Below, one piece after another: positions 34,862 through 43,459 of a stretch of 64,000 nt of DNA. The position numbers and the translations under genes were made by a program. A model generated the notes under the pieces. It was not told the DNA's origin. It saw only the letters and a program-made list of their open reading frames with translations, and did no database searches. This DNA comes from Roseofilum acuticapitatum BLCC-M154. GTDB taxonomy: Bacteria; Cyanobacteriota; Cyanobacteriia; Cyanobacteriales; Desertifilaceae. The DNA lies in contig NZ_JAQOSP010000147.1 in the NCBI RefSeq assembly GCF_030068475.1, positions 23,867-87,866 on the forward strand, given 5' to 3'. The first letter of the stretch is position 1, and each line of letters starts with the position of its first letter.

Positions 34862-37012
34862 TTAAATCCCTAATGTCAAAACCCAACCTCTTAATGTGCC
34901 CGTATTGCCTAAAGCATAATCAATGACTTGTAATTTCCAGACTCCTTTAATCGAAACATAACCCAAGTCTTTTAATATGGGGCGTTCGGAAGAGGTATAG
35001 GTATGTTGCAATCGGGTTTGTCTGCCTAATGTGCGGTTTTGCAGCAAAATCTTTGTGTTGTTAGGCGCAATTAAATTAACTTCAATATCGCCCAAGAAAC
35101 TGTGATCGATATCAACGGTGACTTGGATATCTCTTAAGGGATTGGTTTCAGAAACATAAATCGAGCTGCTAATGCCGCGACTATCGTAATCGCGAATGGC
35201 GACGCTGGCATAATTTTGCCGTTGAATCCAGCGACTAACGGTGGGAGGAGTGGGACGCGATCGCACGGCAGCCAAGACAGCCTTATAAGCATTCACTTTA
35301 CCATAGCCAAACCACTGGGAATGACCGCTACTGTCATAAGTCCCCTTACGAAAGCCAAACTGAGGATCGGGGTCGAGATCCGTAATCTTATCGGTATTGG
35401 AGATTAAAATTTGCTTGACCTGGGCAGCCGTTAAATCCGGATTCGCTGATAAAACCAGGGCCGCTACTCCTGCAACAATGGGACAAGCACTAGAGGTTCC
35501 CCCAAATGTGCCAGTAAAATCCCCTGTTCCATAGCCTGCCCCCCCTACTCGGTCAGTCGTAAAAACCCCTAACCCTGGAGTAGAGCTGGTAACGGCCGGA
35601 GGAGTGGGAATAAAGCCAGTTTGTTGCAGCCAAATCCCTGGAGGAGCATTATTCGAGGGGGCACAAACGGCGATTTCTTTGCCCCAATTACTGTAAATGG
35701 CTTTTTTGCTCAGGCTGGAACAGGCAGAGACAGCAATGATATTGGGATGAACGGGAAAACCGGCTAACCATCGGGTATTGCCAGAAATGACATTATTGGG
35801 CCAGCCTTGTTCGTAAACCGTATCGTTGATGGGACGGTTGGCATTACCGGAGGCAAAGACAATGACACAGCCTTTCCCCTGTCTACCTTGGGTGGCCGCT
35901 TTGGTGAGGGCGGCATTTTGGCGCAGGGAGAGGGGAAAATTAACGGCGGCTGGCCCCCAACTACAGGAAATGACGGCAGCACCGCGACTGGCACACCAAT
36001 CAAAGAGTTGTTCGATGGAGTTATCATCGAGGAAGCCGGTGGTGCGAACGGGCATGAGGGAGCATCCGGGAGCTACACCAACGATACCCGATCCGTTTTC
36101 TTCGGCAATGGCGACTCCGGCACAGGAGGTTCCATGGTTTTCGACCAGTCCTTCGGGTTGGGGGATAAAGTCTTGGCCTTTGAAGTCTTTGGGGGCGACA
36201 ATTTTGCCGAGTCCTTGGAAGTCGGGATGGTTGAGATCCATGGCATCATCGGCAACGGCGACGACAATGGAGCGATCGCCCCTAGTCATATCCCAAGCTC
36301 TTTCTGCATCGATATGAGAGCCGGTAGCGAGAGTATTGCCCCCATTATGATTCAGATACCATTGTTGACTATAAAACCCATCTCTGGGGCGATACATGGG
36401 TTGACTGGGAATAATTAAATTGGGTTCAGCTACAACTACGGCGGGAGAAGCCATCAGACGGTTGGCAATTTTAATCGGATTTTCGGGAGCATTTTCCGTG
36501 AGTTGATAAACCCAGGTATGGGGAAGAGTATCCACCGGTTTGATCTCCCGCAGGCCATACTGTTGGATCAGGGCGTTGCGGGTCGCTTTATCGCTGGTTT
36601 CTGACCATTGAATGGTGATCTCATTGGACAAATAGGTGTAGGTTCCCGGTGCATTTTTGATCTGATAGACATGGCTGGCAAAGGCTACATCTTGGGAATT
36701 ACGAGCCGAAGTAATGGCGGTTTCTAAGGTTTGGGGATCGACCGTTAATTCGGAGAAGTTGGCGGCAATGGGGCGACTGGCTAAGGAGGGTAGATCCTTG
36801 TCCCAACCTGAAGGGGGGTTAGACTTGAGGGCCACCGTCAGCCGATCTGGGGCTTTTTCTAAAACCAATGCTTCGCCCCCCCGTTGTAGCACTAACCCCA
36901 TTTCGGATTCGGGGATGGGAGCTTTAGCTTGAATGGGATCGGAGGACTGATCCGGGGAAGAACTCTCTGGAGAGCCAAGAAAGCGCCTCAACTGCTCGAA
37001 AAAATTAACCAT
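34862..37012 (-). CDS. subtilisin-like serine protease with proprotein-convertase P domain
   Basis: A 716-residue S8 peptidase. The catalytic triad is Asp in VAVADDAMDLNHPDF (D255 or D256), His293 in ENHGTSCAG, and Ser507 in FGGTSSACPIVAG, with the oxyanion Asn390 in FASGN. The C-terminal 110 residues form a P/Homo B domain (VTVDIDHSFLGDIEVNLIAP). An N-terminal pro-region of about 200 residues precedes the protease. Architecture matches the calcium-dependent protease PrcA of Anabaena. No signal peptide is evident, so it may be cytoplasmic or leave by a non-classical route. The ATG at 37012 has GGTGAAG just upstream; a TTG 54 bp earlier is less likely. Confidence 0.88.
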   Translation of the reverse strand: MVNFFEQLRRFLGSPESSSPDQSSDPIQAKAPIPESEMGLVLQRGGEALVLEKAPDRLTVALKSNPPSGWDKDLPSLASRPIAANFSELTVDPQTLETAITSARNSQDVAFASHVYQIKNAPGTYTYLSNEITIQWSETSDKATRNALIQQYGLREIKPVDTLPHTWVYQLTENAPENPIKIANRLMASPAVVVAEPNLIIPSQPMYRPRDGFYSQQWYLNHNGGNTLATGSHIDAERAWDMTRGDRSIVVAVADDAMDLNHPDFQGLGKIVAPKDFKGQDFIPQPEGLVENHGTSCAGVAIAEENGSGIVGVAPGCSLMPVRTTGFLDDNSIEQLFDWCASRGAAVISCSWGPAAVNFPLSLRQNAALTKAATQGRQGKGCVIVFASGNANRPINDTVYEQGWPNNVISGNTRWLAGFPVHPNIIAVSACSSLSKKAIYSNWGKEIAVCAPSNNAPPGIWLQQTGFIPTPPAVTSSTPGLGVFTTDRVGGAGYGTGDFTGTFGGTSSACPIVAGVAALVLSANPDLTAAQVKQILISNTDKITDLDPDPQFGFRKGTYDSSGHSQWFGYGKVNAYKAVLAAVRSRPTPPTVSRWIQRQNYASVAIRDYDSRGISSSIYVSETNPLRDIQVTVDIDHSFLGDIEVNLIAPNNTKILLQNRTLGRQTRLQHTYTSSERPILKDLGYVSIKGVWKLQVIDYALGNTGTLRGWVLTLGI

Positions 37013-37139
37013 CTTCACCACTGCTTTGCGATCGTTTATCTCTTGCTTTTGATTGGAACAGATCAAAGGGGGAACTGTCTGCTAAATTATGTTTAGATTT
37101 GTTTTATATTGTTCGTCTTCACCCTATCTCTGACAACTT

Positions 37140-37739
37140 ATGGTATCGTTAAACCCCTCTCGACTGCTACAAGCGACCACCCTAGCCCTGTGTACTTCTG
37201 CGATCGCCTTGACTGATGTGGCCTTTGGGCAATCTGCCGGCCAGCAGTTAGCGGCACAAGATGCGGGGGACAATACCCATGAATTTCGCCCCCTGAACCA
37301 GGAAAATAGCTTACTGAGTATGGTTGGGGCCCAGCGTCTGATGAGTCAAGCGGCTGAAGCCGTGGGTAATGAGAATTATGCCCTAGCCCAGCAAAAACTC
37401 CAAGATGCCCGTCAGGTGTTTAACCAGCTCTCTAATTTTTATCAAGAATTGTCTGCGAGTTTTTCAGGTATTGATAGTCGTATTTCTAATAGCCAACGGG
37501 ATCTGGCTGTGGAAACAGCGCAAAAACGGGATGAAGCGACCTATCAGCTTGCCCTTGTCCATCGCGCTCAAAATGAAGCCGATTTAGCCGTTCCCCTGCT
37601 CGTACAGGTGATTCGCTCTCAAAACCCGACTACAGAAATGGGTAAAAAGGCATATCAACAACTGTTTGAATTGGGTTTTGTGGATTCTCCCTATCCCAAA
37701 CCGGATGATAGCGAATCGACTTCTGCTGCTCCTCAATAG
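37140..37739 (+). CDS. exported helical protein of unknown function
   Basis: A 199-residue protein with a signal peptide (hydrophobic LLQATTLALCTSAIALTDVA, likely cleavage after AFG). The mature part is helical and rich in Gln, Ala and Glu (EAVGNENYALAQQKLQDARQ), similar in feel to TPR-like or coiled-coil periplasmic proteins. It ends in a Ser/Pro-rich tail. No family is recognised. It is divergent from the subtilase. Confidence 0.6.
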   Translation: MVSLNPSRLLQATTLALCTSAIALTDVAFGQSAGQQLAAQDAGDNTHEFRPLNQENSLLSMVGAQRLMSQAAEAVGNENYALAQQKLQDARQVFNQLSNFYQELSASFSGIDSRISNSQRDLAVETAQKRDEATYQLALVHRAQNEADLAVPLLVQVIRSQNPTTEMGKKAYQQLFELGFVDSPYPKPDDSESTSAAPQ

Positions 37740-37830
37740 AAGCCATAAGGGTATTCACGGGGTTATCCCCTTGAGTCTCTGACGGGCGATCGCTACAATG
37801 AAAGACTAAAAGTATCATAAGGAGTCCTGT

Positions 37831-38082
37831 ATGATTCATGCGGCCGAAGTGGAAGCGATGATTAAAGCCAAGCTTCCTGATGCCCAAATTCAACTTAAGG
37901 ATATGACCGGAGGGGGCGATCATTATGAGGCGATCGTTGTCTCCCGTGAGTTTGAAGGCAAAAGACCCGTACAACAACATCAGTTGGTTTATGCAGCCGT
38001 TCAGGAAGCGATGGCGAGTAATGCGATTCATGCATTAGGCTTAAAGACTTATACCCCAGAACAATTTGAAACGTCCCAGTAA
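37831..38082 (+). CDS. bolA: BolA-family protein
   Basis: An 83-residue BolA protein. Conserved are VEAMIKAKLPDAQIQLKDMT, GGGDHYEAIVVSREFEGKRP, where the His/Cys-region coordinates a shared [2Fe-2S] cluster, and QHQLVYAAVQEAMASNAIHA, including the conserved RPVQQHQLVY helix. BolA proteins bind monothiol CGFS glutaredoxins. Here the CGFS glutaredoxin gene is the next gene, 77 bp downstream, so the two proteins probably form the known BolA-Grx complex for iron-sulfur handling or redox sensing. Confidence 0.95.
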   Translation: MIHAAEVEAMIKAKLPDAQIQLKDMTGGGDHYEAIVVSREFEGKRPVQQHQLVYAAVQEAMASNAIHALGLKTYTPEQFETSQ

Positions 38083-38159
38083 AATTCTTAAAAATTAGTT
38101 AAGATCAATATTCCTTAACCGATTTAAGGTTGCTGTTCTACTTTTCTCTCGTGATAACT

Positions 38160-38483
38160 ATGACTCCAGAACTCAAAGAAAGCATTGACAGTGTGATTAA
38201 AGAACACAAGATTGTTGTGTTTATGAAGGGTAGTAAGCTAATGCCCCAATGTGGATTTTCTAACAATGTGGTGCAAATTCTCAATAGCTTTGGAGTCCCC
38301 TATGAAACGGTCGATGTATTGGCTAATGAGGCCATTCGCCAGGGGATTAAAGAGTATTCTAACTGGCCAACCATTCCCCAGGTTTATGTTAACGGGGAAT
38401 TTATTGGCGGCTGTGACATTATGATTGGGTTATTCAAAAGTGGAGAACTGGCTCAGATGCTGGAAGTAGCTTTAGCCTCCTAG
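38160..38483 (+). CDS. grxD: monothiol glutaredoxin, Grx4/CGFS type
   Basis: A 107-residue glutaredoxin with the active-site CGFS in QCGFSNNVV, the TVDVLANEAIRQGIKEYSNW segment, the cis-proline TIPQVYVNG and the GGCDI glutathione/cluster loop. CGFS proteins carry labile [2Fe-2S] clusters and deliver them to acceptors rather than reducing disulfides. I choose the ATG at 38160 (MTPELKESID); an in-frame start 30 bp earlier would add a non-family hydrophobic stretch. A strong terminator follows. Confidence 0.95.
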   Translation: MTPELKESIDSVIKEHKIVVFMKGSKLMPQCGFSNNVVQILNSFGVPYETVDVLANEAIRQGIKEYSNWPTIPQVYVNGEFIGGCDIMIGLFKSGELAQMLEVALAS

Positions 38484-38506
38484 ACAAGTGACTCCATCGA
38501 TCAGTA

Positions 38507-38567
38507 ATCCCCCGGTAGTTATTCGAGGATCGAGCAGATCTCAAAACTACCGGGGGATAGATTTTTG
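38507..38567 (+). terminator. rho-independent terminator after the glutaredoxin gene
   Basis: ATCCCCCGGTAGTT (38507-38520) pairs perfectly with AACTACCGGGGGAT (38545-38558). The 14-bp stem closes a 24-nt loop and is followed by AGATTTTTGTTTT. This ends the bolA-grx unit. Confidence 0.8.
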
Positions 38568-38613
38568 TTTTGAAACAACCTAGAAGCCAGCGATCGCCCA
38601 TTGTCTCAATGGG

Positions 38614-38865
38614 CTAGTAAAATTTGGTCTCTGGTTCCGGTAAGGGCATTTCAAAATTGGATCGATCGCGTAAATACCGATAAGCTTCTTCTTCTAGCCG
38701 ATGGACTAAATAAGTTTCAATAGAGTTAGAATGTCTTAATGCCGCCAGATAGCCTTCAAGGTACATACGCAAATCGTCATAGCGGTATCCTCGATTCCAG
38801 AGATCCACAAGGGAATCAGTGATTTTTTGGTAAAAGCGGATGGTTTGAGTATCTTGAAGCATCAT
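38614..38865 (-). CDS. conserved cyanobacterial small protein (DUF6761-like)
   Basis: An 83-residue, helical, soluble protein: MLQDTQTIRFYQKITDSLVD, WNRGYRYDDLRMYLEGYLAA, HRLEEEAYRYLRDRSNFEMP. I believe it is the small protein found in most cyanobacteria and listed as DUF6761, but I cannot run the search. No catalytic motif is visible. It converges on the glutaredoxin gene and is read from the 339-bp gap before the response regulator. Confidence 0.7.
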   Translation of the reverse strand: MMLQDTQTIRFYQKITDSLVDLWNRGYRYDDLRMYLEGYLAALRHSNSIETYLVHRLEEEAYRYLRDRSNFEMPLPEPETKFY

Positions 38866-39204
38866 AAGGGTTGTCTCCTGAGAATAGCTTGAACCTAACC
38901 GTGGGTATTTTATAAGGTCGATTCTAGGGTATGTTCACATGCCTAGGGCCAAAATCCGGATGGGCTAATCGAATAATGACCCAAGGTTGATATTTTTATT
39001 TTAACTAATCTCTACTCAGAAGCTAGATAGAAAATCCAGTAGAGTTTATTAAACTTAGGATACCCAAAAAAAGAAAATTGTCTTACGATCCTTGAAAATT
39101 CGTTAACCTAATACTCGGTATCGACAACTACAGAAAAGTTTGTCAAACTTTGTTAAGGTGAAGGGGTTAGATGCTGCATAGTGTGATAAGGAAAGTAAAC
39201 CGAA
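38866..39204. promoter_or_regulatory. 339-bp divergent regulatory gap with a 17-bp palindrome
   Basis: This gap holds the control regions of the small protein (minus) and the response regulator (plus). The clearest element is AAAGTTTGTCAAACTTT (39135-39151), a perfect 8+1+8 palindrome about 54 bp before the response-regulator start, which looks like an operator for a dimeric regulator. No strong consensus promoter and no small gene are visible. Confidence 0.5.
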
Positions 39205-39972
39205 GTGGTCTCGATCGGTATTCAGATTATTGAAAGCAACCCTCATCTGCGATCGCTTCTCGGTTGGCACTTACAGCAGGCTGGCTATAGCGTTTACCAA
39301 TCCGCAGATAGTGCAAGCGCTCGTCATGTCTACATGGTGCGAGAACCCACCCTTGTGGTTCTAGATAGCAGTATTTCTGGAGGACAAGGGTTAGAACTTT
39401 GCCAGTGGATGCACAATCAACAAAGGTCTTTGATTTTAATGCTATCGGCTCGTGATGCAGAGAGTGATGTGGTGGCAGGGCTGCAAGCAGGGGCAGATGA
39501 CTACCTCACTAAACCCTTTGGAATGCAAGAGTTTATGGCACGAGTGCAAGCGCTCATTCGCCGACAGAAAAAACTCACGCCTCCAGCCTATCTCAACTAT
39601 GGGGATCTCAAGATCGATTTGGTACAACGACGGGTTTCTCTTCAGGGAGTCTCGATTGATTTAACTCCCCAAGAATTTAGCCTACTTTATGCCCTCGCTC
39701 AAGTGGGAGGCCAACCCCTCAGTCGCTCCCAACTCTTGCAAAGAGCTTGGCCCGATGAGATCGATAATCCTCGGACGGTGGATACCCATGTTCTTTCTTT
39801 ACGCAAAAAAATTGAGATCGATCCCCGCCAACCCCATGTGATTCAAACGGTGCGTAAGGTGGGATATCGGTTTAATCAGGATGCCCTATCCCAGCAGAGG
39901 CGATCGCCGTTTCTCACCCGTTCCCCTTCCCTCTCTGCCCAGCATCGGTTACCGATGAAACAATCGGATTAA
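39205..39972 (+). CDS. OmpR-family response regulator with atypical acidic pocket
   Basis: A 255-residue regulator: receiver domain (residues about 4-118), winged-helix DNA-binding domain (about 130-230, with DLTPQEFSLLYALAQVGGQP and RTVDTHVLSLRKKIEIDP) and a basic tail. The phosphoacceptor site D54 (LVVLDSS), the Ser/Thr switch S81 and the lysine K103 (LTKPFG) are present. The usual acidic pair after strand 1 is replaced by E10-S11 (QIIESNPHL), which should weaken Mg binding. The start is GTG at 39205. No kinase is adjacent, so it is an orphan. Its 3' end overlaps the convergent gene by 4 bp. Confidence 0.85.
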   Translation: MVSIGIQIIESNPHLRSLLGWHLQQAGYSVYQSADSASARHVYMVREPTLVVLDSSISGGQGLELCQWMHNQQRSLILMLSARDAESDVVAGLQAGADDYLTKPFGMQEFMARVQALIRRQKKLTPPAYLNYGDLKIDLVQRRVSLQGVSIDLTPQEFSLLYALAQVGGQPLSRSQLLQRAWPDEIDNPRTVDTHVLSLRKKIEIDPRQPHVIQTVRKVGYRFNQDALSQQRRSPFLTRSPSLSAQHRLPMKQSD

Positions 39973-40535
39973 GGGGAAAGATTCCCCAGAGTTAGGGCAG
40001 TGGCGATCGTCCAAACATCGACTCCTAGGAGCATAAGACTAAAGCCGAATAAGAGGGCATACATCCAAGGTTGGGCTAAGGGCTTGACTTTGCTGGTGTC
40101 AATTTGGGTGTTCGCTTGCACTTGCCTGACCAGTTGGGCAAATCCAGCAATTCGCATGGGGAGTAAGTAGGCATCTCCCGATTGAGCTAGGAAATAATAC
40201 ACCAATCCCCCTTGTCCCGTGGTTCTGGGTTTCAAGGCTTGGATCTGTGACCAAGGTAGAGACCAATGACGATGTTTCGCCCAAAAGACCCAGGAAGCAT
40301 AGTTTACAGAGATCTGCTCTTCATCTAGGGTGACTCGTTCACTCAGCGATCCCCAGAGGACTACTGCTCCTAGGGCAATGGCAAGCCACAGAAGCGATGG
40401 AGAAATACCCGATGAGGTTACCTTTGCCAAAATGGGTAAGGGTAGAGTGAGGGCAATATAGAGGGTGAATAGGGGGATGCGAATCAGAGGAGAAATTCTG
40501 AACTGGGCTGAGGGTTGTTGGGGGCGATCGCGCAT
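39969..40535 (-). CDS. membrane protein of unknown function with PH-like central part
   Basis: A 188-residue protein with two hydrophobic segments near the N-terminus (IPLFTLYIALTLPLPILA and LLWLAIALGAVVLWGSLS), a soluble middle (LSERVTLDEEQISVNYASWV, WSLPWSQIQALKPR) resembling bacterial PH-like domains, and one or two hydrophobic segments at the end. I choose the ATG at 40535; an earlier frame start would overlap the preceding gene. It follows the DUF4079 gene after 16 bp and probably shares its transcript. Confidence 0.6.
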   Translation of the reverse strand: MRDRPQQPSAQFRISPLIRIPLFTLYIALTLPLPILAKVTSSGISPSLLWLAIALGAVVLWGSLSERVTLDEEQISVNYASWVFWAKHRHWSLPWSQIQALKPRTTGQGGLVYYFLAQSGDAYLLPMRIAGFAQLVRQVQANTQIDTSKVKPLAQPWMYALLFGFSLMLLGVDVWTIATALTLGNLSP

Positions 40536-40551
40536 AATCTGGTTGATTGAT

Positions 40552-40989
40552 TCAGGGTAGATATTTTTGTACCACACTCCATCCGGTTATGGAAACCCAG
40601 CTAAACCCCATAAACAGGATGGTGTTAGTGATTAGATGTAGAGGTCTAGCCCAAGGTCTTTGGGGGCTAATTTGGGTGGCACTGGTGGCAGAAATGAGGA
40701 CTAAGGCCACCACCAGCAGGCCGGCAAAGAGGTGAGAGGAATGGCCTAAACTACCGTAATGACCCAGAGTTCCCACAATACCGATCGCCAGTAGTAAAAG
40801 TACCAGAAAAACTAAAATGGAACCGAGAATATAATGGAGCGATCGCCACCACCCAGGCAAGGGTTGGCGATTTTGTCGGCTCCACCAGATTCGGGTTCCA
40901 CTCATGGCTAATAAGCCATAGGAAAATAGGGCCAAGCCCATTGACCAAGCTGCTATTTTCCAAAGCCATAAAAACGAAGGAAGATCCAC
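40552..40989 (-). CDS. DUF4079-type membrane protein
   Basis: A 145-residue protein with four hydrophobic segments: WKIAAWSMGLALFSYGLLAM, ILGSILVFLVLLLLAIGIVG, HLFAGLLVVALVLISAT and ITNTILFMGFSWVSITGW. Conserved histidines HYILG, GHYGSLGHSSH and LHLI suggest heme or metal contacts, like small cytochrome b561-type bundles. I assign it to the DUF4079 family of cyanobacteria and plastids from memory. Probably a plasma or thylakoid membrane protein; function unknown. Confidence 0.7.
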   Translation of the reverse strand: MDLPSFLWLWKIAAWSMGLALFSYGLLAMSGTRIWWSRQNRQPLPGWWRSLHYILGSILVFLVLLLLAIGIVGTLGHYGSLGHSSHLFAGLLVVALVLISATSATQISPQRPWARPLHLITNTILFMGFSWVSITGWSVVQKYLP

Positions 40990-41064
40990 AAATAAAAAAA
41001 GGGTTTATTAAAGGCAACCGTCTAAAACGGAATTTTAAATCAAGTTTACGGTTAGAGGGTATCC

Positions 41065-41427
41065 TTAATCAATAGCCGTTAAAGCTGGGGCTTTCGGGGT
41101 GGCTAAGGTGTTAATAACTTTCGGTAAGGGTTTAGATTCATTCATGATTTGTCCTTCCCCTTCTGCAACTAATTCTTGCAGTTTTAAGCGATCGCAAGGG
41201 ATTTTATCCGATAAAATTGCACTGGCCATCATACCCGTGTGAATTTCCAATAGGGCTTCGGGAACCGATTCAAAGACTAAACGCTGTCCGGGAAAGACCA
41301 CCCGTTCAAAGTACCAATTTTGAACATTACAGATTCGAGCAATTTGCACTTTACTGGTCGCATTTACATAGCAGCAAAGAATACGATAAGACTGCTCTGG
41401 GGGTAGGGGATCAAGAATTTGTGCCAT
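41065..41427 (-). CDS. DUF1830 protein
   Basis: A 120-residue soluble protein found in cyanobacteria. The core YRILCCYVNATSKVQIARIC, WYFERVVFPGQRLVFESVPE and LEIHTGMMASAILSDKIPCD match my knowledge of DUF1830. The last 35 residues look disordered. Function is unknown. It is divergent from the radical-SAM gene. Confidence 0.75.
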   Translation of the reverse strand: MAQILDPLPPEQSYRILCCYVNATSKVQIARICNVQNWYFERVVFPGQRLVFESVPEALLEIHTGMMASAILSDKIPCDRLKLQELVAEGEGQIMNESKPLPKVINTLATPKAPALTAID

Positions 41428-41747
41428 ATTCTATGCAAAGATCAAAAATAACGCATATTAGCTTACTTAGATACTCTAACACTTCTAATCCCAAGTGGTT
41501 GTAAACGCGACTACCATTAATCCTTTTTTAATCTCTATTTTTGATCCCTCAATCACGGTCATAGAGACTTTCATAGGGTTTTTCTCTGGATTTATCTATC
41601 ATCATCTCTAATCCTGATGATTAGTAAATCTAATGTGAGTCCCGGCTCCCTGGGCAAAAATTCCCCCTAACAGAGGACAAAACCAATGTTATCGTAAAGT
41701 TATGTGAAAAAATCTCACAAATCCAGCTTGAGAACAGGAAACGCCCT
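41428..41747. other. 320-bp divergent gap before the radical-SAM gene
   Basis: No gene or RNA is recognised. There is one imperfect inverted repeat around CTAATCCTGATGATTAG (near 41610) and A/T-rich sequence on both sides, consistent with two divergent promoters. I found no clean -35/-10 pair and no HLR1-type box. Confidence 0.4.
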
Positions 41748-43349
41748 ATGCACGCACCCTCCGTTACTGGCGATCGCCTTCTGTACGTCCGCCTACCCTG
41801 CAATCCCATTTTCCCCATCGGTGTAGTGTACCTAGCCGATCACATCCACAAGCAGTTCCCCTCAGTAGAACAACAGATCTTCGACCTGGGAACCATTCCC
41901 CCTCTAGACTATAAAAAAGCCCTAGACGAGGCGATCGATCGCTTTCGTCCCAACCTCCTGATCTTCTCCTGGCGAGACATTCAAATCTATGCCCCCGTAG
42001 GCGGAAGAAGCGGCAACCCCCTACAAAACGCCTTTGAATTTTACTACAGCCTCAACCCCTTGATTAAACTGCGCGGTGCTTTGGGCGGCTTGCGATTAGC
42101 CACCGCCTACTATGGAGAATTATGGCAGAATCTCAGCCTGATTAAGCGGGGTTTAAAGCGAGCAAGACAGTATAATCCCCATACCCGCTTAGTCGTCGGC
42201 GGAGGTGCAGTCAGCGTCTTTTATAAACAACTCGGTCGCTCCCTTCCCCCAGGAACCGTTATTTCTGTTGGTGAAGGAGAAACCCTCTTAGAAAAACTCT
42301 TAAAGGATCAAGATATCAGTGATGAGCGCTGTTACATTGTCGGCCAAACTGTACCCCGCGATCGCCTGATTCATGAACCCCCCACTCCCCTAGAAAAAAC
42401 CGCCTGCGACTATAACTATATCGAACAGATTTGGCCCGCCTTCAATTACTACTTACAAGATCCAGACTTTTACTTAGGTGTACAAACCAAGCGCGGCTGT
42501 CCCCATAATTGCTGCTACTGCATCTATACCGTTGTTGAAGGCAAAAAAGTCCGCATTAACCCCGCCGATGAAGTCGTCAACGAAATCCGGCAACTCTATA
42601 ACCGGGGAGTGCGGAACTTCTGGTTTACCGATGCCCAATTTATTCCCGCTCGGAAATTTATCCCCGATGCCATCGAACTGCTGCAAAAAATCCTCGATGC
42701 TGGCTTAACCGACATTCATTGGGCCTCCTATATTCGTGCCGATAACCTCACCCCCCAATTGTGCGATCTGATGGTCAAAACCGGCATGAACTACTTTGAA
42801 ATCGGCATTACCAGTGGCTCCCAAGAATTAGTTCGCAAAATGCGGATGGGCTATAATCTGCGCGTCGTCTTAGAAAACTGTCGGGACTTAAAATCAGCCG
42901 GTTTTAATGATCTCGTATCGGTCAATTATTCCTTCAACGTAATTGACGAAACCTATGAGACCATTCGCCAAACCATTGCTTATCATCGTGCCTTAGAAGA
43001 GATCTTTGGAGTTGATAAAGTCGAACCAGCCATCTTCTTTATCGGGTTACAACCCCATACCCATCTAGAAAAATACGCTTTTGACCAAGGCATCCTTAAA
43101 CCCGACTACGATCCCATGAGCATGATGCCCTGGACGGCTCGCAAATTACTCTGGAATCCAGAACCGTTAGGCTCATTTTTTGGCCAAGTCTGTTTAGCCG
43201 CTTGGCAGCGCAATCCCAATGATTTTGGCCGAGAAGTGATGCAGATTTTAGAAGAACGGCTCGGTCGTGCCAGTCTGGATGAAGCTCTGAGCGCTCCCCT
43301 TACTCCCAAAGTAGAGAGCAGTAAGCAGTTAACCCCTGTCGGCTCTTAA
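41748..43349 (+). CDS. cobalamin-binding radical-SAM enzyme (PSII high-light acclimation type)
   Basis: A 533-residue protein with an N-terminal B12-binding-like Rossmann domain (NPIFPIGVVYLADHIHKQFP, VVGGGAVSVFYKQLGRSLPP, VGEGETLLEKLL) and a radical-SAM TIM-barrel whose CxxxCxxC motif is GCPHNCCYCIY at about residue 248. EIGITSGSQELVRKMRMGYN is the usual barrel signature. It appears to be the cyanobacterial family annotated as photosystem II high-light acclimation radical SAM protein, though I rely on memory for that name. Relatives with this architecture do methylations or ring chemistry in tetrapyrrole metabolism. It is followed by a clear terminator. Confidence 0.8.
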   Translation: MHAPSVTGDRLLYVRLPCNPIFPIGVVYLADHIHKQFPSVEQQIFDLGTIPPLDYKKALDEAIDRFRPNLLIFSWRDIQIYAPVGGRSGNPLQNAFEFYYSLNPLIKLRGALGGLRLATAYYGELWQNLSLIKRGLKRARQYNPHTRLVVGGGAVSVFYKQLGRSLPPGTVISVGEGETLLEKLLKDQDISDERCYIVGQTVPRDRLIHEPPTPLEKTACDYNYIEQIWPAFNYYLQDPDFYLGVQTKRGCPHNCCYCIYTVVEGKKVRINPADEVVNEIRQLYNRGVRNFWFTDAQFIPARKFIPDAIELLQKILDAGLTDIHWASYIRADNLTPQLCDLMVKTGMNYFEIGITSGSQELVRKMRMGYNLRVVLENCRDLKSAGFNDLVSVNYSFNVIDETYETIRQTIAYHRALEEIFGVDKVEPAIFFIGLQPHTHLEKYAFDQGILKPDYDPMSMMPWTARKLLWNPEPLGSFFGQVCLAAWQRNPNDFGREVMQILEERLGRASLDEALSAPLTPKVESSKQLTPVGS

Positions 43350-43373
43350 AAAAGCTTTATATCTCCATTCCCT

Positions 43374-43405
43374 AACCTGGTTTTTCTTAAAACCAGGTTT
43401 TACAA
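43374..43405 (+). terminator. rho-independent terminator after the radical-SAM gene
   Basis: AACCTGGTTTT (43374-43384) and AAAACCAGGTT (43389-43399) form a perfect 11-bp stem with a 4-nt loop, followed by TTACAATG. The T tract is short but the stem is strong. Confidence 0.65.
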
Positions 43406-43459
43406 TGTAAAGCAACAATTCAAGATTAGTATTTCATAAGCAACTGATAAGATAAAACA

